Shown here in pieces: positions 44,229 through 53,281 of a stretch of DNA of 64,000 nucleotides. This stretch comes from Alkalibacterium sp. AK22 (lineage in GTDB: Bacteria; Bacillota; Bacilli; Lactobacillales; Carnobacteriaceae_A), in the NCBI RefSeq assembly GCF_000585255.1, contig NZ_JANL01000042.1, forward strand, positions 62,001 to 126,000, written 5' to 3'. A program made the position numbers and the translations under genes. The notes beneath the pieces were generated by a model. It saw only the letters and a list, made by a program, of their open reading frames with translations, was not told the origin of the DNA and made no database searches. Numbering within the stretch: position 1 is the first letter of the stretch; each line of letters opens with the position of its first letter.

Positions 44229-45710
44229 TTGGATATTAGACAAACAAAATGGGGTAAAAAAGGGGTATTTTACCTTAGCAAACAACTGGACCGACGTGAC
44301 AACAACGAAGTACCCTACTGGCTAATCTATACGGCCCTGTTTGCCGGTTCTTTGATGGTAATTATGAATCAGACGGCGATTAAGACTGCGTTGCCAACGA
44401 TGATCAGGGATCTAAATGTATCCCCATCCATTGGGCAATGGACAGTTTCCGGCTATACGCTCGTCAAAGGGATCATGGTTCCCATTACAGCCTTTGCCAT
44501 GAATAAGTTCCGCTCGAGAAACCTGTTCATCCTGATGATGATTATTTTTGGCATGGGCTCATTCATAGCTGGCCTGGGTATCCATTTTACGGTAGTGCTG
44601 TTTGGAACTTTGCTTCAGGGCGTGGGTGCCGGTATGGTCATTCCGCTGATGCAGACCATTATTTTGACGGTGTCTCCTCCTGAAAAAAGAGGAAGTGCGC
44701 TTGGATTAATGGGAGTCGTGCTGGGCCTCGGGCCAACACTAGGACCCGCCATGGGTGGCTGGGTCGTTGATGCACTGTCCTGGCACTTTATTTTCTACTT
44801 TTTGACTGTCGGGTCTGTTCTCGTCATTCCGTTAGCCTTGCTGACATTGACTGACGTCCTCCCTATGAGTGATCCGACGATTGACTGGGTGTCAATCAGG
44901 CACTCTTTAATTGGCTTTGGTGTACTACTGTTCGGCCTGTCTGTGCTCGGGTCAGAAGGCTTTGATTCTGTCATAGCCTGGATAGCTGTTCTAATTGGCT
45001 CAGTTTTTATTACCCTTTTTATCAGACGTAATTTAAACCAGCCGGAACCCATGCTGAATGTATCTCTCTTCAAAAATAAAACCTTCAGCATATCAGTGAT
45101 CATTACGATGCTGGGCCTGATGGTTATTACAGGCATTTCAAACATCATGCCCATGTACATTCAAACCGTTCTGGGGCGTTCTGCAACGCTATCAGGACTC
45201 ATTCTTTTGCCTGGTGGACTGTTTAAAGCCTTTGTTTCTCCTGTTACCGGTAAGATTTATGACAATTACGGTGTGTCCAGAGTTGGCCCGATAGGTGGCT
45301 TTCTAATGTTTGCCGGAACCCTGATGCTGGTTTTTGTCGGACAGACTACTCCAATCTGGTATGTTGTCACGGTCTATTTACTGCTGTCAGTCGGTTTTGG
45401 TATTTTTAATATTCCGGTTACTACTGCTGGTATGAATGTACTGCCGGATACCGAAATGGGGCATGGCACCTCTGCCAGACAGACAGTCAGACAAATCGGC
45501 TCCAGCTTTGCGATTACCCTGGTTTTTGCCTCCATGTCGATTGTTTCTGCTTTTGCAAATGCTTCAAGCCTGACAGAATCAGATGGAGGAGGCGCCGGTC
45601 CAGAGCTGACAATTGAAGGTATTCGAGGCGGTTTTGGAATGGTTGCTTTTCTTGCTTTTGTGGCGTTTGTACTGACCTTCTTCCTCAGAGAAAAAGCGTC
45701 TCGTAAATAA
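44229..45710 (+). CDS. MFS drug:H+ antiporter of the DHA2 (14-helix) family
   Basis: A 493-residue transporter of the EmrB/QacA type with about 14 membrane helices. Recognisable parts are NQTAIKTALPTMIRDLNVS in helix 1, QWTVSGYTLVKGIMVP, the antiporter motif C LGLGPTLGPAMGGWV and the loop EKRGSALGL. The substrates cannot be predicted. TTG 44229 has AAAAGGAG 8 bases upstream. The N-terminus has about 30 hydrophilic residues before the first helix. A terminator follows. Confidence 0.9.
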   Translation: MDIRQTKWGKKGVFYLSKQLDRRDNNEVPYWLIYTALFAGSLMVIMNQTAIKTALPTMIRDLNVSPSIGQWTVSGYTLVKGIMVPITAFAMNKFRSRNLFILMMIIFGMGSFIAGLGIHFTVVLFGTLLQGVGAGMVIPLMQTIILTVSPPEKRGSALGLMGVVLGLGPTLGPAMGGWVVDALSWHFIFYFLTVGSVLVIPLALLTLTDVLPMSDPTIDWVSIRHSLIGFGVLLFGLSVLGSEGFDSVIAWIAVLIGSVFITLFIRRNLNQPEPMLNVSLFKNKTFSISVIITMLGLMVITGISNIMPMYIQTVLGRSATLSGLILLPGGLFKAFVSPVTGKIYDNYGVSRVGPIGGFLMFAGTLMLVFVGQTTPIWYVVTVYLLLSVGFGIFNIPVTTAGMNVLPDTEMGHGTSARQTVRQIGSSFAITLVFASMSIVSAFANASSLTESDGGGAGPELTIEGIRGGFGMVAFLAFVAFVLTFFLREKASRK

Positions 45711-45713
45711 AAT

Positions 45714-45783
45714 AAACACTTCAGCTTCACGCGAAGGCCTGTCGATAAACTGACACGCTCTCTGTGCGGCTGAAGTGTTTTTT
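45714..45783. terminator. Bidirectional terminator
   Basis: AAACACTTCAGC pairs with GCTGAAGTGTTT across a long loop, with T-runs outside on both strands, between two convergent genes. Confidence 0.75.
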
Positions 45784-45791
45784 ATAATGGC

Positions 45792-46616
45792 TTAAGCATC
45801 GGTACCTTCAATGGAATTAACGATGATTGCAGCTGTTTCTTCGATCGACTTGCTGGCCACGTTAATGATCTGGATACCTAGTTTACTGTAAAGCTCCTCG
45901 GCGTATTCGATTTCTTTACGGATTCGGTTCCGGTCGGAATAAGGCGTATCCGGTTCCATGCCGTAAGAGCGCATGCGCTCTTGTCTGATTCGTGAGAGCA
46001 TATCTTCTTCATTCGTCAAACCGATAATTTTACTTGAATCAACCAGCCAAAGTTCATCAGGCAGCTTGGACTCTGGAAGCAGAGGAAGGTTAGCCACCTT
46101 GTAGTTCTGATTGGCTAGGAATATGCTTAATGGAGTTTTTGACGTTCTGGATATTCCTAAAATGACAATGTCAGCTTCAAGAAAACCTTTCGGATCTTTT
46201 CCGTCATCGTATTTGACAGCAAACTCCAGTGCGCTGATTCGGTCAAAATACTTTTCATCCAGTTTATGCTTGGCTCCCGGCTTATGTGTCGGAAGAGAAT
46301 CGGAACGTAAAGTCAGCTCATTAATCAAAGGTGTAATGACATCGAAGCAGGTCAGGGATTCTCTAGTGCAGAAGTCCTCAATGATTTCGACCAGTTCGGG
46401 ATTTACAAACGTATGCAGGACAATGGCATTGGCCTCTTTAGCCTGTTCTAAAATACTCTGCAGCTGCTCTTCCTGGCGGATAAAGGGAAAATTCTTCATC
46501 TCAAAGGGAACATCGGGAAACTGCGCACGTGCGGCATAAAAGACGTTGCTAGCTGTGCCGCCTACAGAATCCGAAAGTACAAAAAGAGTAGCTGCCGGTT
46601 TGATGGTCTCATCCAT
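45792..46616 (-). CDS. PPDK regulatory protein-type kinase/pyrophosphorylase (DUF299)
   Basis: A 274-residue protein of the pyruvate, phosphate dikinase regulatory (YqfL/PpsR) family, bifunctional ADP-dependent kinase and phosphate-dependent phosphorylase. The start LFVLSDSVGGTASNV and the P-loop ILGISRTSKTPLS near residue 150 are typical. Its target would be pyruvate-phosphate dikinase or PEP synthase; neither gene is in the window. AAAGGA lies 9 bases before the ATG at 46616; the frame is open to 46682. Confidence 0.88.
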   Translation of the reverse strand: MDETIKPAATLFVLSDSVGGTASNVFYAARAQFPDVPFEMKNFPFIRQEEQLQSILEQAKEANAIVLHTFVNPELVEIIEDFCTRESLTCFDVITPLINELTLRSDSLPTHKPGAKHKLDEKYFDRISALEFAVKYDDGKDPKGFLEADIVILGISRTSKTPLSIFLANQNYKVANLPLLPESKLPDELWLVDSSKIIGLTNEEDMLSRIRQERMRSYGMEPDTPYSDRNRIRKEIEYAEELYSKLGIQIINVASKSIEETAAIIVNSIEGTDA

Positions 46617-46756
46617 CGCTATCAGTCCTTTCATTCTGGTTATATCCTTAGTATATAGCAATAACTGAAAAAAATGTACCATAATTCACTGTTGTAATTT
46701 TATGCCTTTTCGTTATACTTAACTATGATAATCAAAAGACAAAGGAAGCGATACTG

Positions 46757-47179
46757 TTGACAGCTTTTGAAACAGCCGTAAAGACACTGAAGAAAAACGG
46801 CTACAAAACGACCGGTAAAAGACAGCGCATTCTGGAGATTCTCTATAATCAGAATAAATATATGTCTGCCAAAGAAGTTCAGGATCAGCTCAAGCCGATG
46901 TTTCCTGGTATCAGCCCGGACACCATTTACAGGAACCTGCATACTTTCGTCGATCTTTCCGTTGTTGAAGAAACGGAATTGAATGGAGAAAAACTATTTC
47001 GTTCGCGCTGTGAGGTGCACGGCCATCATCACCATTTTATCTGTACGGAGTGCGGACAAACACGGGAGTTGAATCAATGTCCGCTTGATCTGATTCAAGG
47101 TCAGCTTCCTGGCTGCGAGGTTACATCCCACCGGTTTGAAATCTTCGGTAAGTGTGAAGAGTGCTGCTCAGTCAGCTGA
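46757..47179 (+). CDS. zur: Fur-family metal regulator, Zur-like
   Basis: A 140-residue Fur-type repressor. A winged-helix (GYKTTGKRQRILEILY, then SPDTIYRNLHTFVDL) is followed by the metal domain with the HGHHHHFICTECGQ segment and CxxC pairs CTEC and CEEC forming the structural zinc site. It lies next to the PPDK regulator gene and resembles YqfV, which is Zur in Bacillus; the metal is nonetheless inferred. TTG 46757 follows AAAGGAAG by 9 bases. Confidence 0.82.
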   Translation: MTAFETAVKTLKKNGYKTTGKRQRILEILYNQNKYMSAKEVQDQLKPMFPGISPDTIYRNLHTFVDLSVVEETELNGEKLFRSRCEVHGHHHHFICTECGQTRELNQCPLDLIQGQLPGCEVTSHRFEIFGKCEECCSVS

Positions 47180-47238
47180 GTGCAGCATCAGAGAGTGAGA
47201 GTGTTTACATTTTGTCCTTATTTAATTAAGGCATAGTG

Positions 47239-47267
47239 TTGACGCTCTCTATTTATTTGTATATAAT
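47239..47267 (+). promoter_or_regulatory. Promoter of rpsU
   Basis: TTGACG (47239-47244) and TATAAT (47262-47267) with a 17-base spacer; a near-consensus sigma-A promoter giving a leader of about 130 bases before rpsU. Confidence 0.82.
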
Positions 47268-47403
47268 GAAAAATGAATTGTTTGAGTGCATACGTGTATA
47301 TTGAACAATTACATCATTTCTTGATAGGGAAGTTCAATTGTGAATAGAGAGCTATTTATAAGCAATAGGAACGCCCTGAACGTACGAGGGGAGGGGAACA
47401 ACG

Positions 47404-47583
47404 TTGACTAAAACAGATATCAAAAAAGGTGAAAACCTTGAAGATGCTCTTCGTCGTTTCAAGCGTTCCGTATCAAAAACGGGTACATTGAAAGAAGCCC
47501 GCAAACGTGAATACTATGAAAAGCCAAGCGTTAAGCGTAAAAAGAAATCTGAGGAAGCCCGCAAGCGTAAAAGCTTCCGTTAA
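47404..47583 (+). CDS. rpsU: 30S ribosomal protein S21
   Basis: A 59-residue very basic protein. The core [20 protein letters not shown] and the basic end RKRKSFR are the S21 pattern. The start is TTG 47404, preceded by the purine-rich GAGGGGAGGGG; the usual N-terminus MSKT-type is slightly altered here ([10 protein letters not shown]). It is followed 40 bases later by yqeY, the standard partner of rpsU in Firmicutes. Confidence 0.96.
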   Translation: MTKTDIKKGENLEDALRRFKRSVSKTGTLKEARKREYYEKPSVKRKKKSEEARKRKSFR

Positions 47584-47623
47584 GGTTTAGCGGATCTTTT
47601 ATTTTCCTACGAAAGGTGATCAC

Positions 47624-48070
47624 ATGACTAGACTTGATGAATTGAACCAGGAAATGAAACTCGCAATGAAAGCGAAGGACAAGGAAAAGCTTACGACTGT
47701 CCGCATGCTGAAATCTGCCTTGCAGACCGAACAGATCAATAAAGGGGAAGCATTGACAGAAGAAGACGAGCTGACTGTTCTCGCCCGCGAGAAAAAACAG
47801 CGTGTCGAGTCTCTGAATGAGTTCAAAGCTGCAGGTCGTGAAGACCTCATCACCAAACTCGAAAGAGAAATCGAGATCGTCGACCACTATCTTCCAGCTC
47901 AGCTGAATGAAGACGAAGTGCGTCAGATCGTTCAGGAAACCATCAGTCAGACTCAGGCTTCGTCCATGAAAGATATGGGCAAGGTTATGGGAGCGTTGAT
48001 GCCTAAAGTCAAAGGAAAAGCAGACGGGAACCTCGTTAGTTCGGTCGTCAAAGAAGAATTGAATAAATAA
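47624..48070 (+). CDS. yqeY: GatB/YqeY domain protein
   Basis: A 148-residue YqeY protein. The helical N-terminal part (AMKAKDKEKLTTVRMLKSAL) and the C-terminal tail-domain-like part (MKDMGKVMGALMPKVKGKAD, GNLVSSVVKE) match the family, related to the tRNA-binding tail of GatB. Its role is not established. AAAGGTGA precedes ATG 47624. Downstream of rpsU. Confidence 0.92.
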   Translation: MTRLDELNQEMKLAMKAKDKEKLTTVRMLKSALQTEQINKGEALTEEDELTVLAREKKQRVESLNEFKAAGREDLITKLEREIEIVDHYLPAQLNEDEVRQIVQETISQTQASSMKDMGKVMGALMPKVKGKADGNLVSSVVKEELNK

Positions 48071-48078
48071 TTCAGTTC

Positions 48079-48129
48079 GAATCCGCAGTTCCATCAGATC
48101 AGTGATCTGGTGAAACTGCGGATTCTTTG
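48079..48129 (+). terminator. Terminator after yqeY
   Basis: GAATCCGCAGTT-CCATCAGATC pairs with GATCTGG-TG-AAACTGCGGATTC, followed by TTTG; about 18 bp of stem. Confidence 0.83.
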
Positions 48130-48399
48130 TCGTATAGGGTAGGCAATGCCAGGCAATCGACTGGGTCTAACAGGAAAAACTTTCTGACCAGAGGAACACA
48201 CCTGATCCTGTTCGCTTAAGTTTTCAGCTGTTAGTCTGCTCCAGAAGCATAGACAATTAGTTAGCACACAGACCAGCGGGATTCAGTAAACGGGCCCGAT
48301 TAAAGGAGGCATGAGCTGTTCAGTAACCTTTATAGAGTTTTAGGCTGTTTTATGCTATGATTTAAACTAACACCTCAATACAAAGGAGATGTTTAGTGT
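48130..48399. other. Gap before phoH
   Basis: About 270 bases without a gene. A -10-like TATGAT at 48356-48361 may belong to the phoH promoter, but there is no convincing -35. Nothing else is recognised. Confidence 0.4.
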
Positions 48400-49392
48400 T
48401 TGACTGAACAGACAGAAAAAAGGCGCATAGAGCTCGAAGATTCACAGCGGGTTTTTGCATTATTTGGACCCCAGAATAGTTATCTTCATTTGATTGAAGA
48501 TGAACTGTCTGTCGCCATCAACAGCCGGGGAACCCAGCTAGAAGTTGAGGGAACGACAGGCGCAATCAGAGAAATCGAATTGCTTTTCAATCAGCTGCTC
48601 GTTCTGCAGGACAAGGGCATCAATATAAAAAAAACAGATATACTAGCTGCGATCCGTATGTCCAAACAGGGCAAGCTGCAGCAATTTGTGCGTATGTATG
48701 AAGAAGAAATCACTAGAGACCGCAACAACAAGGCGATTCGGGTCAAAAATGTAGGACAGCGGAACTATGTAGAGTCGATCAAAAAAAATGACATAGTATT
48801 CGGTCTTGGACCGGCGGGGACGGGGAAGACTTTTATCGCTGTAGCGATGGCAGTCGCTTCGCTAAGAAAAGGCGAAGTCAAACGGATTATCCTTACACGT
48901 CCGGCAGTTGAAGCGGGAGAAAATCTCGGATTCTTACCGGGAGATCTCAAAGAGAAGGTCGATCCTTATCTCAGACCGATTTACGATGCTTTATATGCCA
49001 TTTTGGGTACAGAGCATACTAATCGTTTGCTGGAAAGAGAAACAATTGAGATTGCGCCGTTGGCTTACATGCGCGGACGCACACTGGATGATGCCTTTGT
49101 TATTTTGGACGAAGCGCAGAATACAACCGTGCAGCAGATGAAAATGTTTCTGACCAGACTGGGATTCAATTCCAAAATGGTCATTAATGGAGATACCTCT
49201 CAGGTGGATCTGCCCCGGCGGACGACCAGTGGGCTTATTCATGCCGAACGTGTTCTGACCGGTGTCAAGGGCATCGGGCACATCAAGTTTGAAGCAGAAG
49301 ATGTCATCAGACATCCTCTGGTAGCTAAAGTAATACAAGCATACGATAAAGAGGCGGATAGAGAAGATTATGCAGACGATAGTATACGATGA
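48400..49392 (+). CDS. phoH: PhoH-like ATPase
   Basis: A 330-residue PhoH protein: an N-terminal KH-like/small domain (about residues 1-115), Walker A GLGPAGTGKTFIAVA near residue 136, and Walker B VILDEAQNTT. PhoH proteins are RNA-associated ATPases, and the gene often lies before ybeY as here. The start is TTG 48400 with AAAGGAG about 11 bases upstream, a little far but the only candidate. It overlaps ybeY by 23 bases. Confidence 0.92.
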   Translation: MTEQTEKRRIELEDSQRVFALFGPQNSYLHLIEDELSVAINSRGTQLEVEGTTGAIREIELLFNQLLVLQDKGINIKKTDILAAIRMSKQGKLQQFVRMYEEEITRDRNNKAIRVKNVGQRNYVESIKKNDIVFGLGPAGTGKTFIAVAMAVASLRKGEVKRIILTRPAVEAGENLGFLPGDLKEKVDPYLRPIYDALYAILGTEHTNRLLERETIEIAPLAYMRGRTLDDAFVILDEAQNTTVQQMKMFLTRLGFNSKMVINGDTSQVDLPRRTTSGLIHAERVLTGVKGIGHIKFEAEDVIRHPLVAKVIQAYDKEADREDYADDSIR

Positions 49393-49843
49393 AACAAATA
49401 AAATAAATGAACAGGCCGTGCAGTGGATGGAAGATCTGCTGAACTTTGCAGCTGATAAGCTGAATGTGGCTGAACATGCAGAGGTATCGGTGTCCTTTGT
49501 TGATAACGCTAAAATAAAGGAAATTAATAGAGAGTATCGTGACAAGGATGCTGTAACGGATGTGATCAGTTTTGCAATTGAAGACGACGAAGAGGATCTG
49601 TTCAAAGAATTTGAGGGAAGCGGCATTACAATCCCCCGAGATCTAGGCGATATTTTTATTTCCTATGACAAGGCAGTTGAACAGGCGGAAGAATACGGCC
49701 ATGACATCAACCGGGAAATCGGCTTTCTGCTTGTCCATGGCTTCTTGCATCTCAATGGCTACGACCATATGACAGTCGAGGAAGAGAAGATCATGTTTTC
49801 ATTACAAGAGGAGATTTTGAGGGACTATGGACTTAAACGATAA
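49370..49843 (+). CDS. ybeY: rRNA maturation endonuclease YbeY
   Basis: A 157-residue metallo-endoribonuclease involved in 16S rRNA 3' maturation and ribosome quality control. The zinc signature HGFLHLNGYDH is near residue 124, and DAVTDVISFAI is conserved. The start overlaps the end of phoH and the end overlaps dgkA by 17 bases, showing tight translational coupling. Confidence 0.95.
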   Translation: MQTIVYDETNKINEQAVQWMEDLLNFAADKLNVAEHAEVSVSFVDNAKIKEINREYRDKDAVTDVISFAIEDDEEDLFKEFEGSGITIPRDLGDIFISYDKAVEQAEEYGHDINREIGFLLVHGFLHLNGYDHMTVEEEKIMFSLQEEILRDYGLKR

Positions 49844-50228
49844 CGAGGAACAGCAGCTCCCACAGAAGAACAGAACATACAGGGATTCCTTTAGATTTGC
49901 CTTCAAAGGGATCCAGACAGCCTTCCAGGAAGAACGGAATATGCGGGTGCATGTGATGACCGGGGCAGCAGTTTTGCTGCTCGGTCTGCTCCTTCCGTTA
50001 AACCGGACGGAATGGCTGTGGCTTATATTGGTATCCTACTTAGTGTTCGTCATGGAATTAATCAATACCGTCGCGGAAAATGTGGTCGATCTGGTTACTG
50101 AAGAGTACCATCCGATTGCCAAAAAAGTGAAAGACATGGCTGCTGCTGTTGTACTGGTCACAGCTTTGTTTTCAGTTATTGTGGGCGGGATCATTATCGT
50201 GCCGAAACTAATACAAATCATAATGTAA
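49827..50228 (+). CDS. dgkA: Diacylglycerol/undecaprenol kinase DgkA
   Basis: A 133-residue trimeric membrane kinase with three membrane helices. The signature MELINTVAENVVDLVTEEYH is intact with its catalytic Glu and Asp residues, and a cytoplasmic N-terminal amphipathic helix (RFAFKGIQTAFQEERNMRVH) is seen. In Gram-positives this family phosphorylates undecaprenol to recycle the lipid carrier of cell-wall synthesis. Sits in the phoH-ybeY-dgkA-cdd-era run. Confidence 0.93.
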   Translation: MDLNDNEEQQLPQKNRTYRDSFRFAFKGIQTAFQEERNMRVHVMTGAAVLLLGLLLPLNRTEWLWLILVSYLVFVMELINTVAENVVDLVTEEYHPIAKKVKDMAAAVVLVTALFSVIVGGIIIVPKLIQIIM

Positions 50229-50241
50229 AGAGGCGAAAACA

Positions 50242-50646
50242 ATGGATGATACAATCAGACAAGACTTAGTTGACAAAGCAACCGCTATGCTGGACAAAGC
50301 GTATGTACCGTATTCTCATTTTCCGGTAGGCGCAGCACTGATTTCCAAAAGCGGAGAAGTGTTTGCGGGCTGCAATATAGAAAATGCTTCTTATGGTCTG
50401 TCCAACTGTGCTGAACGGACAGCTATTTTCAAGGCCGTGTCGGAGGGACACACTTCATTTGACTACTTAGTGATCACTGGCAATACAGAAGGGCCCATCT
50501 CGCCTTGCGGGGCCTGCAGGCAGGTTATGGCAGAATTCTGTGAAGCGGATATGCCGGTATTGCTGACCAATAAAAAAGGAAAAGTCAAGGAGACAACAGT
50601 TAAGGAATTGTTGCCCGGTGCTTTTCAATCAGGAGATATGGTATGA
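50242..50646 (+). CDS. cdd: Cytidine deaminase
   Basis: A 134-residue homotetramer-type enzyme that deaminates cytidine and deoxycytidine for pyrimidine salvage. The zinc ligands and catalytic Glu are in NCAERTAIF and [22 protein letters not shown] is the substrate strand. Its stop overlaps the era start (ATGA). Confidence 0.96.
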   Translation: MDDTIRQDLVDKATAMLDKAYVPYSHFPVGAALISKSGEVFAGCNIENASYGLSNCAERTAIFKAVSEGHTSFDYLVITGNTEGPISPCGACRQVMAEFCEADMPVLLTNKKGKVKETTVKELLPGAFQSGDMV

Positions 50647-51557
50647 ATACAGAACAGGATAAACAATTCAAATCAGGCTTTGTCTCGCTTGTCGGCAGGC
50701 CGAATGTCGGAAAATCAACCTTGTTAAACCGTCTGGTCGGACAGAAAATTGCCATTATGAGTGACAAAGCTCAGACCACACGGAATAAAATTCAGGGAAT
50801 CATGACAGGCAAGCACGAGCAAATTATATTTATCGATACACCAGGTATCCATAAACCAAAGCATCGCTTGGGTGACTTTATGGTCAAAACAGCACTCAGT
50901 ACGTTCAACGAAGTCGATGTAGTCCTATTCTTAGTAAATGTCAGTGAGAAAAGGGGACCTGGTGATGATTTCATCATTGAAAAACTGAAACATGTCCAGA
51001 GCCCGGTCTTTTTAGTTCTGAACAAAATTGATCAGGTTCATCCGGATGAACTACTACCAATCATTGAAGATTACAGCCAGCAGCTTGATTTTGCGGAAAT
51101 CATTCCCATCTCTGCAACGGAAGGAAACAATGTCGACCGACTGACGGAAACGTTGCGGAAGTATATCCCAGAAGGTCCCCAGTTTTATCCGGAAGATCAA
51201 ATCAGTGACCATCCGGAATACTTTATCGTTTCGGAACTGATTCGAGAAAAAGTGCTGGAGCGCACGCGTGAAGAAGTCCCGCATTCGGTTGCCGTAGTCG
51301 TAGAGAGTATGCAGCGTAACGAGAACGACAAAGTAGCAGTCAATGCAACAATCATCGTGGAAAGAAAGTCGCAAAAGGGGATCATTATCGGTAAGGGCGG
51401 TAAGATGCTTAAAGATATCGGTATCAACGCCCGTCAGGATATCGAGCGGCTTTTAGGTGATAAAATCTATCTTGAATTGTTCGTTAAAGTGCAAAGTGAC
51501 TGGCGTGACAAGCAGTTTTACCTTAGAGACTACGGATACAACAAAGATGAATATTAA
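50643..51557 (+). CDS. era: GTPase Era
   Basis: A 304-residue GTPase that binds the 3' end of 16S rRNA during 30S assembly. G1 [13 protein letters not shown]3 [11 protein letters not shown]4 NKID and a C-terminal KH domain ([18 protein letters not shown]) are all present. It overlaps cdd by four bases and is followed by recO. Confidence 0.97.
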   Translation: MNTEQDKQFKSGFVSLVGRPNVGKSTLLNRLVGQKIAIMSDKAQTTRNKIQGIMTGKHEQIIFIDTPGIHKPKHRLGDFMVKTALSTFNEVDVVLFLVNVSEKRGPGDDFIIEKLKHVQSPVFLVLNKIDQVHPDELLPIIEDYSQQLDFAEIIPISATEGNNVDRLTETLRKYIPEGPQFYPEDQISDHPEYFIVSELIREKVLERTREEVPHSVAVVVESMQRNENDKVAVNATIIVERKSQKGIIIGKGGKMLKDIGINARQDIERLLGDKIYLELFVKVQSDWRDKQFYLRDYGYNKDEY

Positions 51558-51583
51558 AGCAGGCAGTAGAAGAGGGTGAGAGT

Positions 51584-52360
51584 GTGGCGCATCTAGAGGA
51601 AATTGACGGACTGGTCTTGTCTGTCCGAAAACACCGTGAACGGGATTACCTAGTCAAAGTCTTCACTGACCGTTATGGTAAGCTCATGTTTTTTGTCAGA
51701 GGGACAAAAAAGCCCAATTTTAAACTAAGAACAGCCATTCAGCCCTTTACTCATGCAACCTTTATTGCAGACGTCAGAGATGAAGGGCTCTGTTTTATGA
51801 GGGATGCCAAAGATATTCAGTCCTATACGGCCGTGCAGACAGATATATTTAAAAATGCCTATGCAACCTATATTCTGCAGCTGGCTGATGCGGCTCTAGA
51901 CGACCGCAAACCTGACCTTGGTCTGTTCCGGCAGCTCCAGACTGGTCTAGAGATCATAGAGGGTGACCAGGACCCTGAAATCATCATGGCAATTTTCGAG
52001 ATGCGTTTCATGCGTTACTTTGGAGCCTTGCCGGAACTCAGAGGTTGTGTCATCTGCGGTAAGACAGAAGGGGCATTTGATTATTCGAGTCGTCATCATG
52101 GTCTGTTGTGTCCCAGACACTTTCATGAGGACGAGCGTCGACTCCATGCTTCGCCGAAAGCCATTCACTTTATCCGCCTTTTTTCAGTGGTATCCCTTGA
52201 GCAGATCAACACAATCACACTGAAACCGGAAACGAAAAAAGAAATCAGGCAGGTGATTGATCAGTTGTATGATGAACTGATTGGTCTCAACCTCAAAAGT
52301 AAAAAGTTTATAGACTCGATGCACCAGTGGGAAGGGGTACTGAAACGTGAGGATGATTAA
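51584..52360 (+). CDS. recO: DNA repair protein RecO
   Basis: A 258-residue recombination mediator that loads RecA with RecR. The N-terminal OB-fold (GLVLSVRKHRERDYLVKVFT) is followed by a helical domain with a zinc-finger of the CVIC ... CPRH kind near residues 150-180. GTG 51584 is preceded by GAGGGTGAGA. It ends directly before the next gene without a gap. Confidence 0.93.
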   Translation: MAHLEEIDGLVLSVRKHRERDYLVKVFTDRYGKLMFFVRGTKKPNFKLRTAIQPFTHATFIADVRDEGLCFMRDAKDIQSYTAVQTDIFKNAYATYILQLADAALDDRKPDLGLFRQLQTGLEIIEGDQDPEIIMAIFEMRFMRYFGALPELRGCVICGKTEGAFDYSSRHHGLLCPRHFHEDERRLHASPKAIHFIRLFSVVSLEQINTITLKPETKKEIRQVIDQLYDELIGLNLKSKKFIDSMHQWEGVLKREDD

Positions 52361-52876
52361 ATGATTGGTATAGATGTCCGCTTGCTGGTTGTTTTGTTTG
52401 CTGTCGGCGGATCGGTGCATAAGCTGATTCAAATCAGAAAAGTGGTATTGAGCCACCGTCTGGCTGAGGTGCTAAAAAACGTTAAGATAATAACCGCTGT
52501 GTTGGCTGTAGTGATCCTGGCTCTTATTCTAACTGGTCTCAGCTTGATCGACTGGCTAATTGTTCTCTCAGCAGTTACGTTTGTCTATCTGTCTCAGCTT
52601 AATAAAGGCTTTACCCAAAACGGAATTATCCCTATCGAATCAGGCCTCTTTGCCAGAGGACTGATTAGCAAGGAATACCCTTTTGAAGCCACTGATAACT
52701 GGGCTGTGCTGGAGCAGAGCCGTCAGATCAAAGTCAGCTTTAGCCCAACAGACTCCCCTGAGCAGCTAAACTACCTTGATTTTGACATCGCGCACAAAGA
52801 AAAAGTTCTTGCTCTTTTGCGTGATCATCACAAGAAAGTCGTGCTCAGCAAGGAAAATCAGGGCAGACCTTCCTGA
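52361..52876 (+). CDS. Unrecognised membrane protein
   Basis: A 171-residue protein I do not recognise. It has a hydrophobic segment at the N-terminus, two more at about residues 43-62 and 65-82, and a soluble C-terminal half (LFARGLISKEYPFEATDNWA, later HKEKVLALLRDHHKKVV). The ATG abuts the recO stop codon, so it is translated with recO and perhaps expressed at the same level. Similar small membrane genes occur after recO in some lactobacilli, but I cannot give a family. Confidence 0.6.
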   Translation: MIGIDVRLLVVLFAVGGSVHKLIQIRKVVLSHRLAEVLKNVKIITAVLAVVILALILTGLSLIDWLIVLSAVTFVYLSQLNKGFTQNGIIPIESGLFARGLISKEYPFEATDNWAVLEQSRQIKVSFSPTDSPEQLNYLDFDIAHKEKVLALLRDHHKKVVLSKENQGRPS

Positions 52877-52884
52877 ATTAAGGT

Positions 52885-52912
52885 TTGACAATCAGCTCAC
52901 ATGTTGTAATAT
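52885..52912 (+). promoter_or_regulatory. Promoter of the glyQS transcript
   Basis: TTGACA (52885-52890) and TAATAT (52907-52912), spacer 16 bases. It lies just before the T-box leader. Confidence 0.75.
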
Positions 52913-52934
52913 AGTAAATGATTATACGCACGAT

Positions 52935-53135
52935 GACAGAAGGAGTAAAAACAGCCTCTTTAGAAGCGACTGTGGGCGGGTGTGAGCCACGGAAAGAGCT
53001 GGTTTGAAAGGCAGCTGGAGTGCAGAACGTAAAGTGCTGGTTTGGTTTGATTCCAAAGCAGAAGTAGGGTGGAACCGCGAGAAAGCTCGTCCCTATACTG
53101 ACAGGAGTCTGTCGGTATAGGGACGGGTTTTCTTT
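52935..53135 (+). promoter_or_regulatory. Glycine T-box leader of glyQS
   Basis: The invariant T-box sequence AGGGTGGAACCGCG is at 53066-53079. Upstream is a Stem I region with the GGTGTGAG loop motif (52979-52986), and TTGAAAGGCAGC on the 3' side, where GGC (53010-53012) is a good specifier codon for tRNA-Gly. Downstream a terminator hairpin (about 53086-53128) with a 3' TTTTCTTTT tail provides the regulated switch. Uncharged tRNA-Gly binding would favour the antiterminator and glyQS expression. Confidence 0.93.
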
Positions 53136-53139
53136 TGTC
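53086..53139 (+). terminator. T-box regulated terminator
   Basis: CGTCCCTATAC-TGACAG pairs with CTGTC-GGTATAGGGACG, a stem of about 15 bp, then GGTTTTCTTTT. Its 5' arm follows directly after the T-box sequence, as in other T-box elements. Confidence 0.9.
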
Positions 53140-53281
53140 TTGCCCGACGGTCATCTGGAGTCATCGCAGTCACTTTCTGCGCGTTCGCGCTACTGTCTGT
53201 CTGTTGACTGTGATTAGGCAGATTATTTCAAAGCGGTAGCTGTCAATCAGCGAAATGGACCACAAAAAGGAGAGAGTAAAA

